A stretch of 64,000 nucleotides of DNA from CALDTK01 sp963837005 (lineage in GTDB: Bacteria > Bacteroidota > Bacteroidia > Chitinophagales > Saprospiraceae): the NCBI GenBank assembly GCA_963837005.1, contig CAWIMC010000022.1, forward strand, positions 1 through 64,000, written 5' to 3'. Below, one piece after another: positions 30,266 to 39,107 of this stretch; within the stretch, counting starts at the first letter, position 1; each line of letters begins with the position of its first letter. A program made the translations under genes and the position numbers. The notes beneath the pieces are model-generated. The model did not search any database and was not told the DNA's origin. It was given only the letters and a program-made list of their open reading frames with translations.

Positions 30266-31221
30266 TTAGTAGTGTCGGAGGATGGTCTCGACTCTGGGGC
30301 CGTAGCTCGTCGGATACCGAGGTGCATAATGAGGTAGTATAGCTGATATACGTCGCGGCGTTTAGCGTGTCCCGTCGCCTGTGGCCTCACAGCATAATAC
30401 CCATCGTAAAAGGCCTTTGGAAAGCCTCCAAATAGCTCCGTGAGTGCTAGGTCTACTTCGTGGTGCCCTCGGTACACGGCCGGGTCGATGAGGGCGAAGC
30501 GACTGTCGGCGAGCGCCATCGCGTTCCCGCCCCAGAGGTCACCGTGGAGCAGGGCAGGTGTCGGCTCGGCAGGCAGCAGCTCGGGCAGTTTTAGCGAAAG
30601 CATATCCAGCATGGCGTCCCACTTCGGCACCCAGCGTCCACGTTTCCGCATCCGCTCGGCCATCGCCTGTAGCCGACGCTCGCGGTAGAAGTCGGGCCAA
30701 TTGTCGGAAGGGGTATTAACCTGCGTCTCCGGTCCGAGGTAGTTGTCGCGCGGCCAGCCGTAGGCAGCGTTTACGTTGGTATCGTTAGCTTGCTTGGGAA
30801 GGGCTGTGGCAAGGTCGGTTCCGCTTTCGCGAAAACCTTTGTTCCCATGTAAAACGGCGAGGCTTTCGCCAAAACTCGCCCAGCCTACCGTGCTAGCCCT
30901 ACCGCTGTCTAGCCAGGGCAACACGAGGTATCCCTGGACGCCCCCGGTCGGTGAAGCCACGGCCAGTGGCTCCGGCATCGCGATCTGCCCCTCCAGACCC
31001 GTCGCAGTAACTCGATTCCGGAGTGCCGCCAAGCCATCTGCCTCCGCAGCGTAGGTTTCGCCCGCGGCACCGTCGCTGTACTTTACGAAGACGCGACCCG
31101 CGCGCTCGGTCTGCGCACTCACCGCCGGGGAGGTGTCTCCGCCGCCGACGGCCCGGACCTCCGTGAGGTCCCCGAGCAACGGTTCGAGCGAAAGGAGCAA
31201 GTTTTGCGGAAGCGTAACCAT
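30266..31221 (-). CDS. Fructosamine kinase family protein
   Basis: Kinase-fold protein that phosphorylates glycated amines (protein deglycation in characterised relatives). ATG 31221 gives MVTLPQNLLLSLEPLLGDLT. Motifs are RVFVKYSDGAAGETYAAEAD (ATP-binding Lys), TPALLHGDLWGGNAMAL (catalytic HGDLWxGN) and FALIDPAVYRGHHEVDLALT (DP[AS]xYxGHxExDLA). A frame change near 30300 gives YGPRVETILRHY and TAA at 30266; without it the frame would run through the inverted repeat. Confidence 0.9.
30861..30875 (-). repeat. Dispersed motif in the fructosamine kinase gene
   Basis: Sense orientation, read as SFGESL. A single-change relative (GCTTTCGCGAAAACC) lies 24 bases away at 30823-30837. Confidence 0.9.
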
Positions 31222-31243
31222 CGAATGATAGGGGACGTGACGT

Positions 31244-31258
31244 GTTTTGGCGAAAGCC
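31244..31258 (+). repeat. Dispersed motif in the divergent intergenic gap
   Basis: GTTTTGGCGAAAGCC in the 72-base gap between fructosamine kinase and the lipoprotein gene, so it is not confined to coding sequence. Confidence 0.9.
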
Positions 31259-31293
31259 GACGTACTTACGGCCAACAGATCGACCGCACCAGT

Positions 31294-32329
31294 TCAATGT
31301 TCAACGCGATGCCACCCATCTTACCTTTAAGCACCACGATGCTTTGCCTCACGCTCCTGCTCCTGGGCGCCTGTCGTCCGAACCGTACCCTCGTCGCTTC
31401 GAAAGAGGTGGTGCCCTCGCACCGCGTCCTCCCGGACGCACTTCTGGTGTCGGACCTCGGCAAGGCCTACCGGCTCGACACCAATCGGACGCCCGCCGCG
31501 CTGGCCTTCGCCGAGCCACCGGACATGGGCGGGAGCACCAGCATTCGGCGCCTGCGGAGCGAAGACCTAAGCTTCAAGGACCAAGGGTACTTCGTGCGCA
31601 ACCGGGAGATCGGGCAGGTCTTCACGGCGCCGGCCGACCTACCGAAGGGGACGCGCGTCGATGCGATCGTACTGCGGACCGGCAATAGCAGTTCGGCCGT
31701 GAAGGCGGGGGCGGCGGGCGCGCCGGTGTACGTGCAGTGGTTCCGGGTAGAGGGCACGCCGACGATTGATGATCTGGGCACGGGGCCGGGCACGGACGCG
31801 ACGCACGGCTTCACGAAGAATCACCGCGCCGACGACTTCGTGACGGGTGTAACGTATGAGCCGATTACTCACCGCTGAGGGCGGCACCTTCCCGGACATC
31901 GAGCCGACCAACGCCAACGGCGGCCAGGCGGGTCACCTGCGCTACCTCCGTTTCGACCTGCGGGACGCCGGGGAGCTGGTCTTGGAGCCTGGTGCGCGAT
32001 ACGCTTTCTTGGTAGGTTTTACGGCACTGGGGCCAGATCGGGGCTTCACGGTCGCCAATACGAATCTCGCCGGAGAAGCTGCCGCGCCTGCGCTCCCGAC
32101 GGGTCCGGCCGGCGAGTTGCGCTGGAGCATCCGCCGCGAGGGTGACGGTACGACGCCCCCGACGCTGCGTCCCGGGCCGGAGCCGGCCGCGGGTACGCCC
32201 CTCGGCGACAGTCTCCGACGAGAGAGTCTGCACCCGGACGATTACCTCACGGGCGTGCCGCCGACCAGTGATGGGTATCCGGATGTGGATACGTACCGGA
32301 CGTTGGAGTTTTATTTGGAGGTGAAGTGA
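31294..32329 (+). CDS. Putative lipoprotein, unknown function (frameshifted)
   Basis: ATG 31294 or 31306 starts a lipoprotein signal (TTMLCLTLLLLGAC, lipobox LGAC). The mature part contains VPSHRVLPDALLVSDLGKAY and QVFTAPADLPKGTRVDAIVL. After a frame change near 31860 come AGHLRYLRFDLRDAGELVLE and DVDTYRTLEFYLEVK to the TGA at 32327. The pattern of short beta-rich stretches suggests a surface or periplasmic beta-sandwich. No family is recognised. Confidence 0.65.
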
Positions 32330-32533
32330 GGGGGGCGCGGGGTGACTCGCGGCGCTCGCGCTGAGCGGAGTAGTGTTGAATGATTCGTGGGACTGATACA
32401 CGCCGAGTGGAGCTGAGTTCTCCGCGGCGCTCACCCCAGTACTCGAGCGCCGCGAGTCGCTCACCACCCGGCGAGTCGCTCACCCTATGATTGGTTGCCC
32501 GAGGGCTGCGCTATGATAAGTCGTGCCAGTACG

Positions 32534-32541
32534 TACCTTCC
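32534..32541 (+). promoter_or_regulatory. -7-like box, possible leaderless start of the acyl-CoA ligase
   Basis: TACCTTCC, five bases before the ATG at 32547. Confidence 0.35.
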
Positions 32542-32546
32542 GACCC

Positions 32547-34366
32547 ATGCCCGCCAACACTCCGCACACCCCGCACCGCACCTTCGAGGTCCTCGACATC
32601 GCCCTCGCTAATTATCCGCTCCAAGAGTTCGTCGGGCAGCGCGCCGAGGGCGGGGACTGGATGTGGCAATCCACGGCTGATTTCAAAGCGCAGGTCGACT
32701 CACTTTCGCGGGGCCTCATCCGCCTCGGCGTGGAGCGCGGCCAGAAGGTGGCCATGGCGGCCTACCGCAACCGCCCCGAGTGGATGGCCGTGGATTTGGC
32801 CTGCGCGCAGATCGGCGCCATCACCATCCCGGTCTACCCGACCATCTCGGCCGACGACTACCGCTACATCTTCGACGAGGCCGAGGTGGCGTATGGCTTC
32901 GTGGGTGGCGGAGACTTGCACGAGAAGTTCGAGGCCGCCGGGGGCGATACGCCGACTTACGTCAAAACCTACACCTTCGACGCTGCGCCGGGACAGGTGC
33001 ACTGGTCGCACGTTTTGGCGGAAGCCGAACCCGAACTCGACGCCGAACTTCAGCGCCGCCGCGACGAGATCAAGCCCGACGACCTCACGACCATCATCTA
33101 CACCAGCGGCACGACCGGTAGGCCGAAGGGCGTCATGCTCTCGCACACCAACATCTGTTCGGCGGTGGTCGCGGCTGGCGAAAGGCTCCCGGTCGAGCCC
33201 GGCGATACGGTGCTGTCCTTCCTACCGCTATGCCACATCTTCGAGCGCACGGGTAGTCATCTCTACATCTTGGTCGGCGCGAAAATCGCCCTCACCGGCA
33301 CCGAAAACCTCGGTGGTCCCGACGGCGACCTCCAGGCCATCCGCCCGCACTTCTTCGCCACCGTGCCGCGCCTCCTCGAGAAGGTGTACGAGAAGATCTA
33401 CGCCAAGGGCTCCGAACTCACGGGCGTCAAGCACAAGCTCTTCTTCTGGGCGCTGGGCCTCACGGACGACTACGACTACCAACATCCGATGAAAGGCATC
33501 AAGGCCACCATCGCCGACAAGCTCATCTTCAGCAAGTGGCGCGAGGCACTGGGCGGCCGCATGAAGGCCGTCGTGACCGGGGCCGCGCCCTGCCCGCACA
33601 ACATCCTGCGCATCTTCAGCGCCGCCGGCATCCCCATCCGCGAGGCGTACGGCCTCACCGAGACCTCGCCCGGCCTCACCATCAACGAGCCCAACGCCAC
33701 CGGCGCCGTACTCGGCACCGTCGGACCGGCCGTCAAGGACGTCGAGCTCATGATCGAGCCCTCCAGCGCTTACGGCCCGGGTGAGGGCGAGATCCTAGCA
33801 TACGGCCCCAACGTCATGCTGGGTTACTACAAAAAGCCTGAGGCCACCGCGGAGGTCTTCACGGAGATCGACGGGAAGCGCTGGTTCCGCACCGGCGACA
33901 TCGGCACGATGGTGAAGGGTCCCGGCGGGCGGGAGTTCCTCAAGATCACCGACCGCAAGAAGGAGCTCCTCAAGACCTCCGGCGGCAAGTACGTAGCCCC
34001 GGCCCCGATTGAGTCGAAGCTCAAGGAACACTCCCTCGTCGGAGCACGTCATGGTGATCGGCGACGGGCAGAAGTTCGTGTCCGCGCTCCTCATCCCGAG
34101 CGAGGAGGCGCAAGACCCGCTACGGCCACGACGGCGACGCGTGGATGCATAGCGACGAGGTGCTGGCGGAATACCAGATCGCTATAGATGCTGTCAATAA
34201 GAATCTATCGCACACCGAGCAGATCAAGAAATTCGCGTTGCTAGACGGGGCTTGGGATGTTACGCATGCCGATGGCTCGGACGGGGAATTGACGCCTACG
34301 CTCAAGCTCAAGCGCCGCGTGGTGAGGGAGCGGTACGCGAAGGAGATTGGGGCAATGTACGCGTAG
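32547..34366 (+). CDS. Long-chain fatty acid--CoA ligase, AMP-dependent (frameshifted near the end)
   Basis: Activates fatty acids to acyl-CoA through an acyl-AMP. Motifs are the P-loop TTIIYTSGTTGRPKGVMLSH, AYGLTETSPGLT, GYYKKPEATAEVF, WFRTGDIG and FLKITDRKKELLKTSGGKYV. The last 100 residues need two frame changes (near 34040 and 34110) to continue to EHVMVIGDGQKFVSALLIPS and KLKRRVVRERYAKEIGAMYA. The length of about 606 codons matches FadD-type enzymes. ATG 32547 was chosen over an upstream GTG at 32523. A one-substitution dispersed-motif copy is at 33012-33026. Confidence 0.92.
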
Positions 34367-34375
34367 GCGAGAAGT

Positions 34376-35006
34376 TTAGCCTTTCGGCAGCCGTTTTGGC
34401 TCTACGATTTTAAGTCCCCGGTAGAGACCGTTCAACGTGATTGTCAAGCCTAGGCTCGGCAACGTAATTTCTTTATCGATCCCTGCCACGTACTCAATGG
34501 TCCAGTCCGCCTCCGCACTCGAGCGAGACCTTGATTTCCACTTCGTATGCGTCCTGCGAAATGAGTACGTAGTCGCGTAGCGTCGGGGCGAGCTTGTAGA
34601 GATTGAACTTCAGTCCGCGGTCGTAGTCGGCACTCGATGGCGAGAGCACCTCGAGGATGATGGTGGGGTTGAGCACCGCGTTTTTACTGCGCTTGTCGAA
34701 CTCAGGCTCTCCGCACACGACGGCGGCATCGGGGTAGACGTAGCGCTTTTGATTCTTGAGATTGATCTTGATCTGGAGATCGCTGCTCAAGGCATCGCAC
34801 TCGTCTAAGTCCTTATTTATCAAGGCTTGCCGCAACTCTCCGCCGGCGTTGGTCCCCAGCAGCGCGTGCGCGTACGTCCCTCCCGACATCGCCGACACCG
34901 AGAAGAGTTCGCCGTTGTGGTACTCGTACTTCTCGCCCGTCTCCGCCTCGAGGGCGAGCCACTCGTCGATGGTGTAGGTCTGCGACGCCAGCTGAGTCTG
35001 TGTCAT
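34376..35006 (-). CDS. Uma2 family endonuclease-fold protein, copy 1 (frameshifted)
   Basis: Restriction-endonuclease-like (PD-(D/E)XK) fold protein of the Uma2 family; cellular role unknown. ATG 35006 gives MTQTQLASQTYTIDEWLALE, then EYHNGELFSVSAMSGGTYAH, YVYPDAAVVCGEPEF and ILEVLSPSSADYDRGLKFNL (catalytic Asp/Glu region). A frame change near 34510 restores a C-terminus reading LPSLGLTITLNGLYRGLKIV to the TAA at 34376. Strongly similar to the second copy at 37980-38591. Confidence 0.85.
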
Positions 35007-35063
35007 GGTCACCAAGGTAAGCCCAAAGTAGCGACAGACGCGCTAGGCTCAGTTGTTACTCTC

Positions 35064-35565
35064 CTACTGCATCTTCGCCATGATGGCCGTCTGGAGCTCG
35101 GTCATGTGCTCGGCTACGATGCGCTGGCCGAGCTCGGTCCCCTTGGCGGTAAGCTCGGGCGTGGTGGCGACCACCTTCTTGCCGAGGGGCGTCCTGTAGA
35201 ACTTGATCAGGTCCTTGAGTTCCTTCTCGGTGTACACGCTCGCGTACAGTTCGACGTAGTCATCGCGCATCGCCTCGTACGACATGTACTTGTTGAAGAA
35301 GTCACGCATGACGCCTTCCACGGCACTGAGCTGCGGCATCTGCGCCATCTGACCTTTCAGCTGCGCGTCGATGACCGCGTCGAGCGTGGCCTGCATGTTC
35401 ATCTCCTCGAGAAGGTCGGCGGCGGCGGAGGTGGCTTTCGCCAAAACTTGCGGCGGCGGTGGCAGTTGGCGCCATCTCGACTGGCGCTGCCTTTGGGCTG
35501 GCGCCTCGGCTCGGATATAGCGATGCGCCAAACGCCAGAACAAGAGATAGGAGTAGCGGCTTCAT
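35064..35565 (-). CDS. DUF2059 domain-containing exported protein (frameshifted)
   Basis: ATG 35565 starts a signal peptide (MKPLLLSLVLAFGASLYPSR). A frame change near 35450 joins to LAKATSAAADLLEEMNMQAT. The DUF2059 core is YVELYASVYTEKELKDLIKF then YRTPLGKKVVATTPELTAKG. It ends at TGC ATC... stop 35064 after IMAKMQ. Function unknown; DUF2059 proteins are small helical periplasmic proteins. The dispersed motif supplies VLAKA at the joint between signal and domain. Confidence 0.8.
35433..35447 (-). repeat. Dispersed motif in the DUF2059 gene
   Basis: Sense orientation, read as VLAKAT, in the poorly conserved linker after the signal peptide. Confidence 0.9.
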
Positions 35566-35850
35566 GTCGGTAAAAGTAGTGTCTACTATCCTTCCTTAAC
35601 CGTCTCAAATTCTTCCGCGATGCCCTCTGCTTCGCGCCCTCAGACGCGTAGCGCTCACGTCACTACTCACGAAAGAAAGGCCTCCGCGTTCCTCTCGCCG
35701 TCTACTTCGGAGCGGGGCCCCATCCCCATTCCGGCGTGGCGTTAAGCCTGCCGCACGCACGCCAGAACAGCCTTCAAGAGCTTCTCCTCCCGAACAGCCC
35801 CCCCCATCCCGCGTTGCCCCAAACCAACCTTAACAATATCTCACCAGCCC

Positions 35851-36780
35851 ATGTCCTCCCCCCTCGACAAACTCACCCACTCAAAAGTCGAAAACCAGTG
35901 GTCCATGCGGGACCCGATCTCGATGTACCCGGCGCCGCCCTTCCCGCGCCAACCGATGAGCGCCCCCGGCTCCATCGAGGACATGACTCCGCGACCCGAC
36001 CACGGTGAGGACAGCTACATCGGGCTCGGCCGCATGACCGGCCGCAAGGCGCTCATCACCGGAGGTGACTCGGGCATCGGTCGCGCGGCCGTCATCGCCT
36101 ACATCCGCGAGGGCGCCGAGGTGACCATCAACTACCTCGCCGAGGAGGCGCCGGACGTCGATAGCCTCAAGGAAGCGATCGAGGGAGAAGGCGGCAAGCT
36201 CCACCTCATGCCGGGCGATCTGCGCGACGAGAAGTTTTGCGAGAAGCTCATCAAAGACGCTCACGAGGCCATGGGCGGCCTCGATGTACTGGTCATTAAT
36301 GCCGGCAAGCAAACCTCGCAAGAGTCGATCCAGGACATCACCACCGAACAGTTCGACGCGACCTACAAGACCAATGTCTACGCCATGTTCTGGCTCTGCA
36401 AGGCGGCCCTACCGCTGATGCCGAAGGGCGCCTCGATCATCATGACGACCTCCATCCAGGGCTCGAAGCCCTCCGACAATCTCGTCGACTACGCTTCGAC
36501 CAAGTGGGCTATTATCGGCTTCCTCAAGGCCCTGGCCAAGCAGGTCGCGCAGGACGGGATTCGTGTCAACGGTGTCGCACCCGGACCTTTCTGGACGCCG
36601 CTACAGCCCTCCGGTGGACAGCCGCAGGACTCGATCGAGAAGTTCGGAAGTACGGTGCCTTATGGCCGCCCGGGTCAACCGGCCGAGTTGGCGCCGATGT
36701 ATGTCTTTCTCGCTACGCAGGAGAGCAGCTACACGAGCGGTGAGGTATTGGGCTCGACGGGTGGGAATCCGACGGCGTAG
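35851..36780 (+). CDS. SDR family oxidoreductase (YdaD/YhxC-like)
   Basis: Intact 309-codon NAD(P)-dependent short-chain dehydrogenase. The Rossmann motif is ALITGGDSGIGRAAV, then VLVINAGKQ (NAG), the catalytic Ser in IIMTTSIQG and YASTK (YxxxK), and GPFWTPLQP. The N-terminal extension (PPFPRQPMSAPGSIEDMTPR) is typical of the stress-related SDR subgroup. The substrate is unknown. Its stop abuts the truncated DUF2490 fragment. Confidence 0.92.
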   Translation: MSSPLDKLTHSKVENQWSMRDPISMYPAPPFPRQPMSAPGSIEDMTPRPDHGEDSYIGLGRMTGRKALITGGDSGIGRAAVIAYIREGAEVTINYLAEEAPDVDSLKEAIEGEGGKLHLMPGDLRDEKFCEKLIKDAHEAMGGLDVLVINAGKQTSQESIQDITTEQFDATYKTNVYAMFWLCKAALPLMPKGASIIMTTSIQGSKPSDNLVDYASTKWAIIGFLKALAKQVAQDGIRVNGVAPGPFWTPLQPSGGQPQDSIEKFGSTVPYGRPGQPAELAPMYVFLATQESSYTSGEVLGSTGGNPTA

Positions 36781-36807
36781 GTCACTTATGCTTCCCGAGG
36801 GTTGAGT

Positions 36808-37050
36808 CAACAGTTGCTCCAGGTCACCGACGATGTTCCAGTTACGGAACTGAGCATCGCCCTGAATGCCCCACGGACTCTTCTCGCCGGTGGTTTTGCT
36901 TTCGCCAAAACGCGCCGCGTAGAAGTACATGTACCAGGCGCCGAGTTGGTCCTCGTCGACGGTTTGGGCCTGGATCGGTCGAACCCCAAGCAAGAGCAAC
37001 GAAAGCAATCCGATAGACCCTGCCCGAAGGCGCGAATCCTTACTTACCAC
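36808..37050 (-). pseudogene. Truncated DUF2490 gene, 5' fragment
   Basis: Begins with a good signal peptide (LRAGSIGLLSLLLLGVRPIQ) and matches the intact gene at 41246-42001 through GAWYMYFYAARFGESKTTGE and DAQFRNWNIVGDLEQLL. Similarity then stops abruptly and the frame runs into the antisense of the SDR gene. About 150 C-terminal residues are missing. The 11-base overlap with the carbonic anhydrase fragment is the same as in the intact pair. Confidence 0.8.
36898..36911 (-). repeat. Dispersed motif in the truncated DUF2490 fragment
   Basis: Sense, read as FGESK. Conserved at the same place as in the intact paralogue (41837-41850), so it predates the duplication. Confidence 0.9.
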
Positions 37051-37285
37051 GCTTGCGGCTCTTGGTGGGCTTCGTGCCGGTCGACGGCGCCATCAGTGCC
37101 GGCACCGCCTCCATTTTCGTTGGAACAGTCGCCTCACGCATCGCGGCTACAGCGTCGGCGAACTTTGGCAAGGAGAAGATCGTCTCTTCGATCATGTCGA
37201 CTTTGCCGTCGATGAGGTCGTAGACACCCCCGACGATGACGTACTCGCCGCACTGCTCCCGCACGACCGTTGTTGGTATTCGTAA
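37040..37285 (-). pseudogene. Truncated carbonic anhydrase, 3' fragment
   Basis: Only the C-terminal ~80 residues remain (EYVIVGGVYDLIDGKVDMIE, ETIFSLPKFADAV, ending KPTKSRKRGK). They match the tail of the beta-carbonic anhydrase at 41991-42839. All zinc-binding residues are absent. The break lies directly upstream of the DUF5872 gene start at 37295. Confidence 0.8.
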
Positions 37286-37294
37286 AGTCCAGCC

Positions 37295-37958
37295 ATGCCC
37301 ACCGACAACTACGACGAGAAGTACACTCGCCCCCAGCTCCGCCGCGACATCAAGGATGAGATCATGGCCGGGGACAAGGGCGGCGACCCCGGGCAGTGGT
37401 CGGCGCGCAAATCCCAGCTCCTCGTCCACGAGTACGAGAAGCGCGGCGGGGGCTACAAGAACGACGAAAAAGGATGCCGCCGCCAAGAGCCTCGAGGACT
37501 GGAGCAATCAGTCGTGGCAGACCTGCGACGGCAGCGCCAACGCCGACCGTGAAGACGGTATGAAGCGTTATCTACCGGAAGACGCCTGGGCTCTACTGCT
37601 CAAGGCAGATCAGAAGGAAGCCGAGCAGTCGAAGGCCAAAGCCGACGACAAAGACGAGCAGTTTGCCGACTGGCCCGAGGCCGTGCGGGATGTCATGGCC
37701 GAGCTCGGGTACACCCACGGGGATTCGAAGGGCCTTACGAAAGATTACCTTACGCGCCGCGCCGCCGAGCTAGACGTCGAGGGCCGGAGCTCGATGACGA
37801 AGGAGGAATTGAAGGAGGCGATACTAGATCACCCAACTGCTTATCTCGACGATATGACAAAGGAGGAATTGTACGAGCGCGCGAAAGCTTTGGACATCAG
37901 CGGGCGTTCGAAGATGGATAAGGGAGAGTTGCGTGAGGCGGTGGAGGGAGAGGACTAA
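37295..37958 (+). CDS. DUF5872 protein with Rho-N/HeH-like C-terminal repeats (frameshifted)
   Basis: The N-terminal DUF5872 domain reads RRDIKDEIMAGDKGGDPGQW, SARKSQLLVHEYEKRGGGYK, and after a frame change near 37470 SLEDWSNQSWQTCDG then YLPEDAWALL. After a charged linker come two short helical repeats, MTKEELKEAILDH and MTKEELYERAKALDISGRSK, resembling Rho N-terminal or SAP/HeH DNA-binding helices. Function unknown; such proteins may bind nucleic acid. The frame ends at TAA 37956. Confidence 0.75.
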
Positions 37959-37979
37959 GACAGCTAGTGTTTTTGGCTA

Positions 37980-38591
37980 CTAATCAAAATTTACCTTCTT
38001 GTAAATGTCTTTTAGTCGTACTGACAGCTTTAAGCTGGGTATGTAAATGGAGCCATCCAGATCACTGTATACCTTGATATCCCATCGTTCTCCCACTTTA
38101 TGTCTCGAACGGACATCTACCCAGGCCTCATCTTGTGCCACTATAATATAATCTCGAATCGTCCCCAGTGCGGTATAGTAGTTGTACTTGGGTCCTGAGT
38201 CATACTTTACCGAATACGGAGACAGTACTTCTACAACCGCGATTGGATTCCTCACGGCTGTTGTGACACGATTGTCGAACAGCGGGCTGCCGCAGACTAC
38301 CGCCGCATCCGCATATACATATTTGCTGTTTGGCCTTACCATAAGTTGAAGGTCACTGCTGTATACGGCGCAGTCGTCCCCCTCTCGCTCTCGTTCGGTT
38401 GCGTCAATGGCGTTTCCGATAAACCTGATGCAGTTCGCGCCGATTAGCGCGTGGTAAGCGGTCCCACCACTCATCGCACTTACTGAGAAAAGCTCCCCGT
38501 CGTGAAACTCGTACTTCTCCCCCGTCTCGAGTTCGAGGGCTTGCCACTCCTCGATGGTGTAGAGGCGATTATCGATGGCTAGCGCTCCCAT
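37980..38591 (-). CDS. Uma2 family endonuclease-fold protein, copy 2
   Basis: Intact 203-codon paralogue of the gene at 34376-35006 (shared YTI-EW-ALE-ETGEKYE, GELFSVSAMSGGT, VEVLSPYSVKYDSGPKYNYY). The gene is clearly AT-richer than its surroundings, with AGA/ATA-type codons and runs of T, which suggests recent transfer. It points the same way as copy 1. Confidence 0.88.
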   Translation of the reverse strand: MGALAIDNRLYTIEEWQALELETGEKYEFHDGELFSVSAMSGGTAYHALIGANCIRFIGNAIDATEREREGDDCAVYSSDLQLMVRPNSKYVYADAAVVCGSPLFDNRVTTAVRNPIAVVEVLSPYSVKYDSGPKYNYYTALGTIRDYIIVAQDEAWVDVRSRHKVGERWDIKVYSDLDGSIYIPSLKLSVRLKDIYKKVNFD

Positions 38592-38676
38592 GCCCGCAAG
38601 GTACGTCGTCCGAGCAGTCGCGTGCGGCTTGTCGGCACACGCACTACGGCCCCTCCGCAGAAATCTTCACCTTTTC

Positions 38677-38692
38677 TACGACACCTGTAGTA
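38677..38692. promoter_or_regulatory. BlaI/MecI-type operator 1
   Basis: TACGACACCTGTAGTA fits the dyad TACnACA-nn-TGTnGTA of BlaI/MecI operators (TACTACATATGTAGTA in staphylococci). It is one of two boxes before the blaI-like gene. Confidence 0.75.
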
Positions 38693-38707
38693 CATTTCAT
38701 AAAGACC

Positions 38708-38723
38708 TACTACATTTGTCGTA
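38708..38723. promoter_or_regulatory. BlaI/MecI-type operator 2, abutting the start codon
   Basis: TACTACATTTGTCGTA, the same dyad pattern, ends directly at the ATG (38724) and contains TACATTTG, an exact TAnnTTTG -7 box. Repressor bound here would cover both promoter and start. The centres of the two boxes are 31 bases apart, about three helical turns. Confidence 0.75.
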
Positions 38724-39095
38724 ATGAAAGAGCCAACCGCCCCCTCCGACGCCCAGCTCGAGATCCTCGACCTGCTCTGGCGCGAGTCGCCGCTATCGGT
38801 GCGGGACCTCCACGCCGCCGTCGAGCAGAAGCGACCAGTGAGCTACACCACGGTGCTTACGCAGCTCCAGCGCATGACCGACGCTGGGCTCGTCGAGCGC
38901 GACACCGCGGCCCGAAGTCACCTCTACCGCCCAGCCGTACCCCGGGAAGCGATCGAGCGCGGTCTTTTCGGCAAGCTGGCCGACACGGCGTTTGGCGGAA
39001 GCCGCGTCACCCTCGCCCTGCGTGCCCTCGGCAACGAAACCCCCACTGCCGCCGAGCTCGCTGAGCTCCGCCGCTGGATCGACGATCAAGCCTAA
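38724..39095 (+). CDS. BlaI/MecI/CopY family transcriptional repressor
   Basis: Intact 123-codon winged-helix protein. The DNA-binding half reads PSDAQLEILDLLWRESPLSV, RDLHAAV and SYTTVLTQLQRMTDAGLVER. The C-terminal half (FGKLADTAFGGSRVTLALRA, AELAELRRWI) is the dimerisation and cleavage part. Thirteen... twelve bases separate its stop from the M56 start, so the two form an operon. In known systems the M56 partner triggers cleavage of the repressor. It probably autoregulates through the two boxes just upstream. Confidence 0.93.
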   Translation: MKEPTAPSDAQLEILDLLWRESPLSVRDLHAAVEQKRPVSYTTVLTQLQRMTDAGLVERDTAARSHLYRPAVPREAIERGLFGKLADTAFGGSRVTLALRALGNETPTAAELAELRRWIDDQA

Positions 39096-39107
39096 ACGTC
39101 TGCGACC

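Noticed and set aside
38677..38723. A CRISPR-like or direct-repeat array
   Set aside because: Only two palindromic boxes; they fit BlaI operators upstream of a blaI-like gene.
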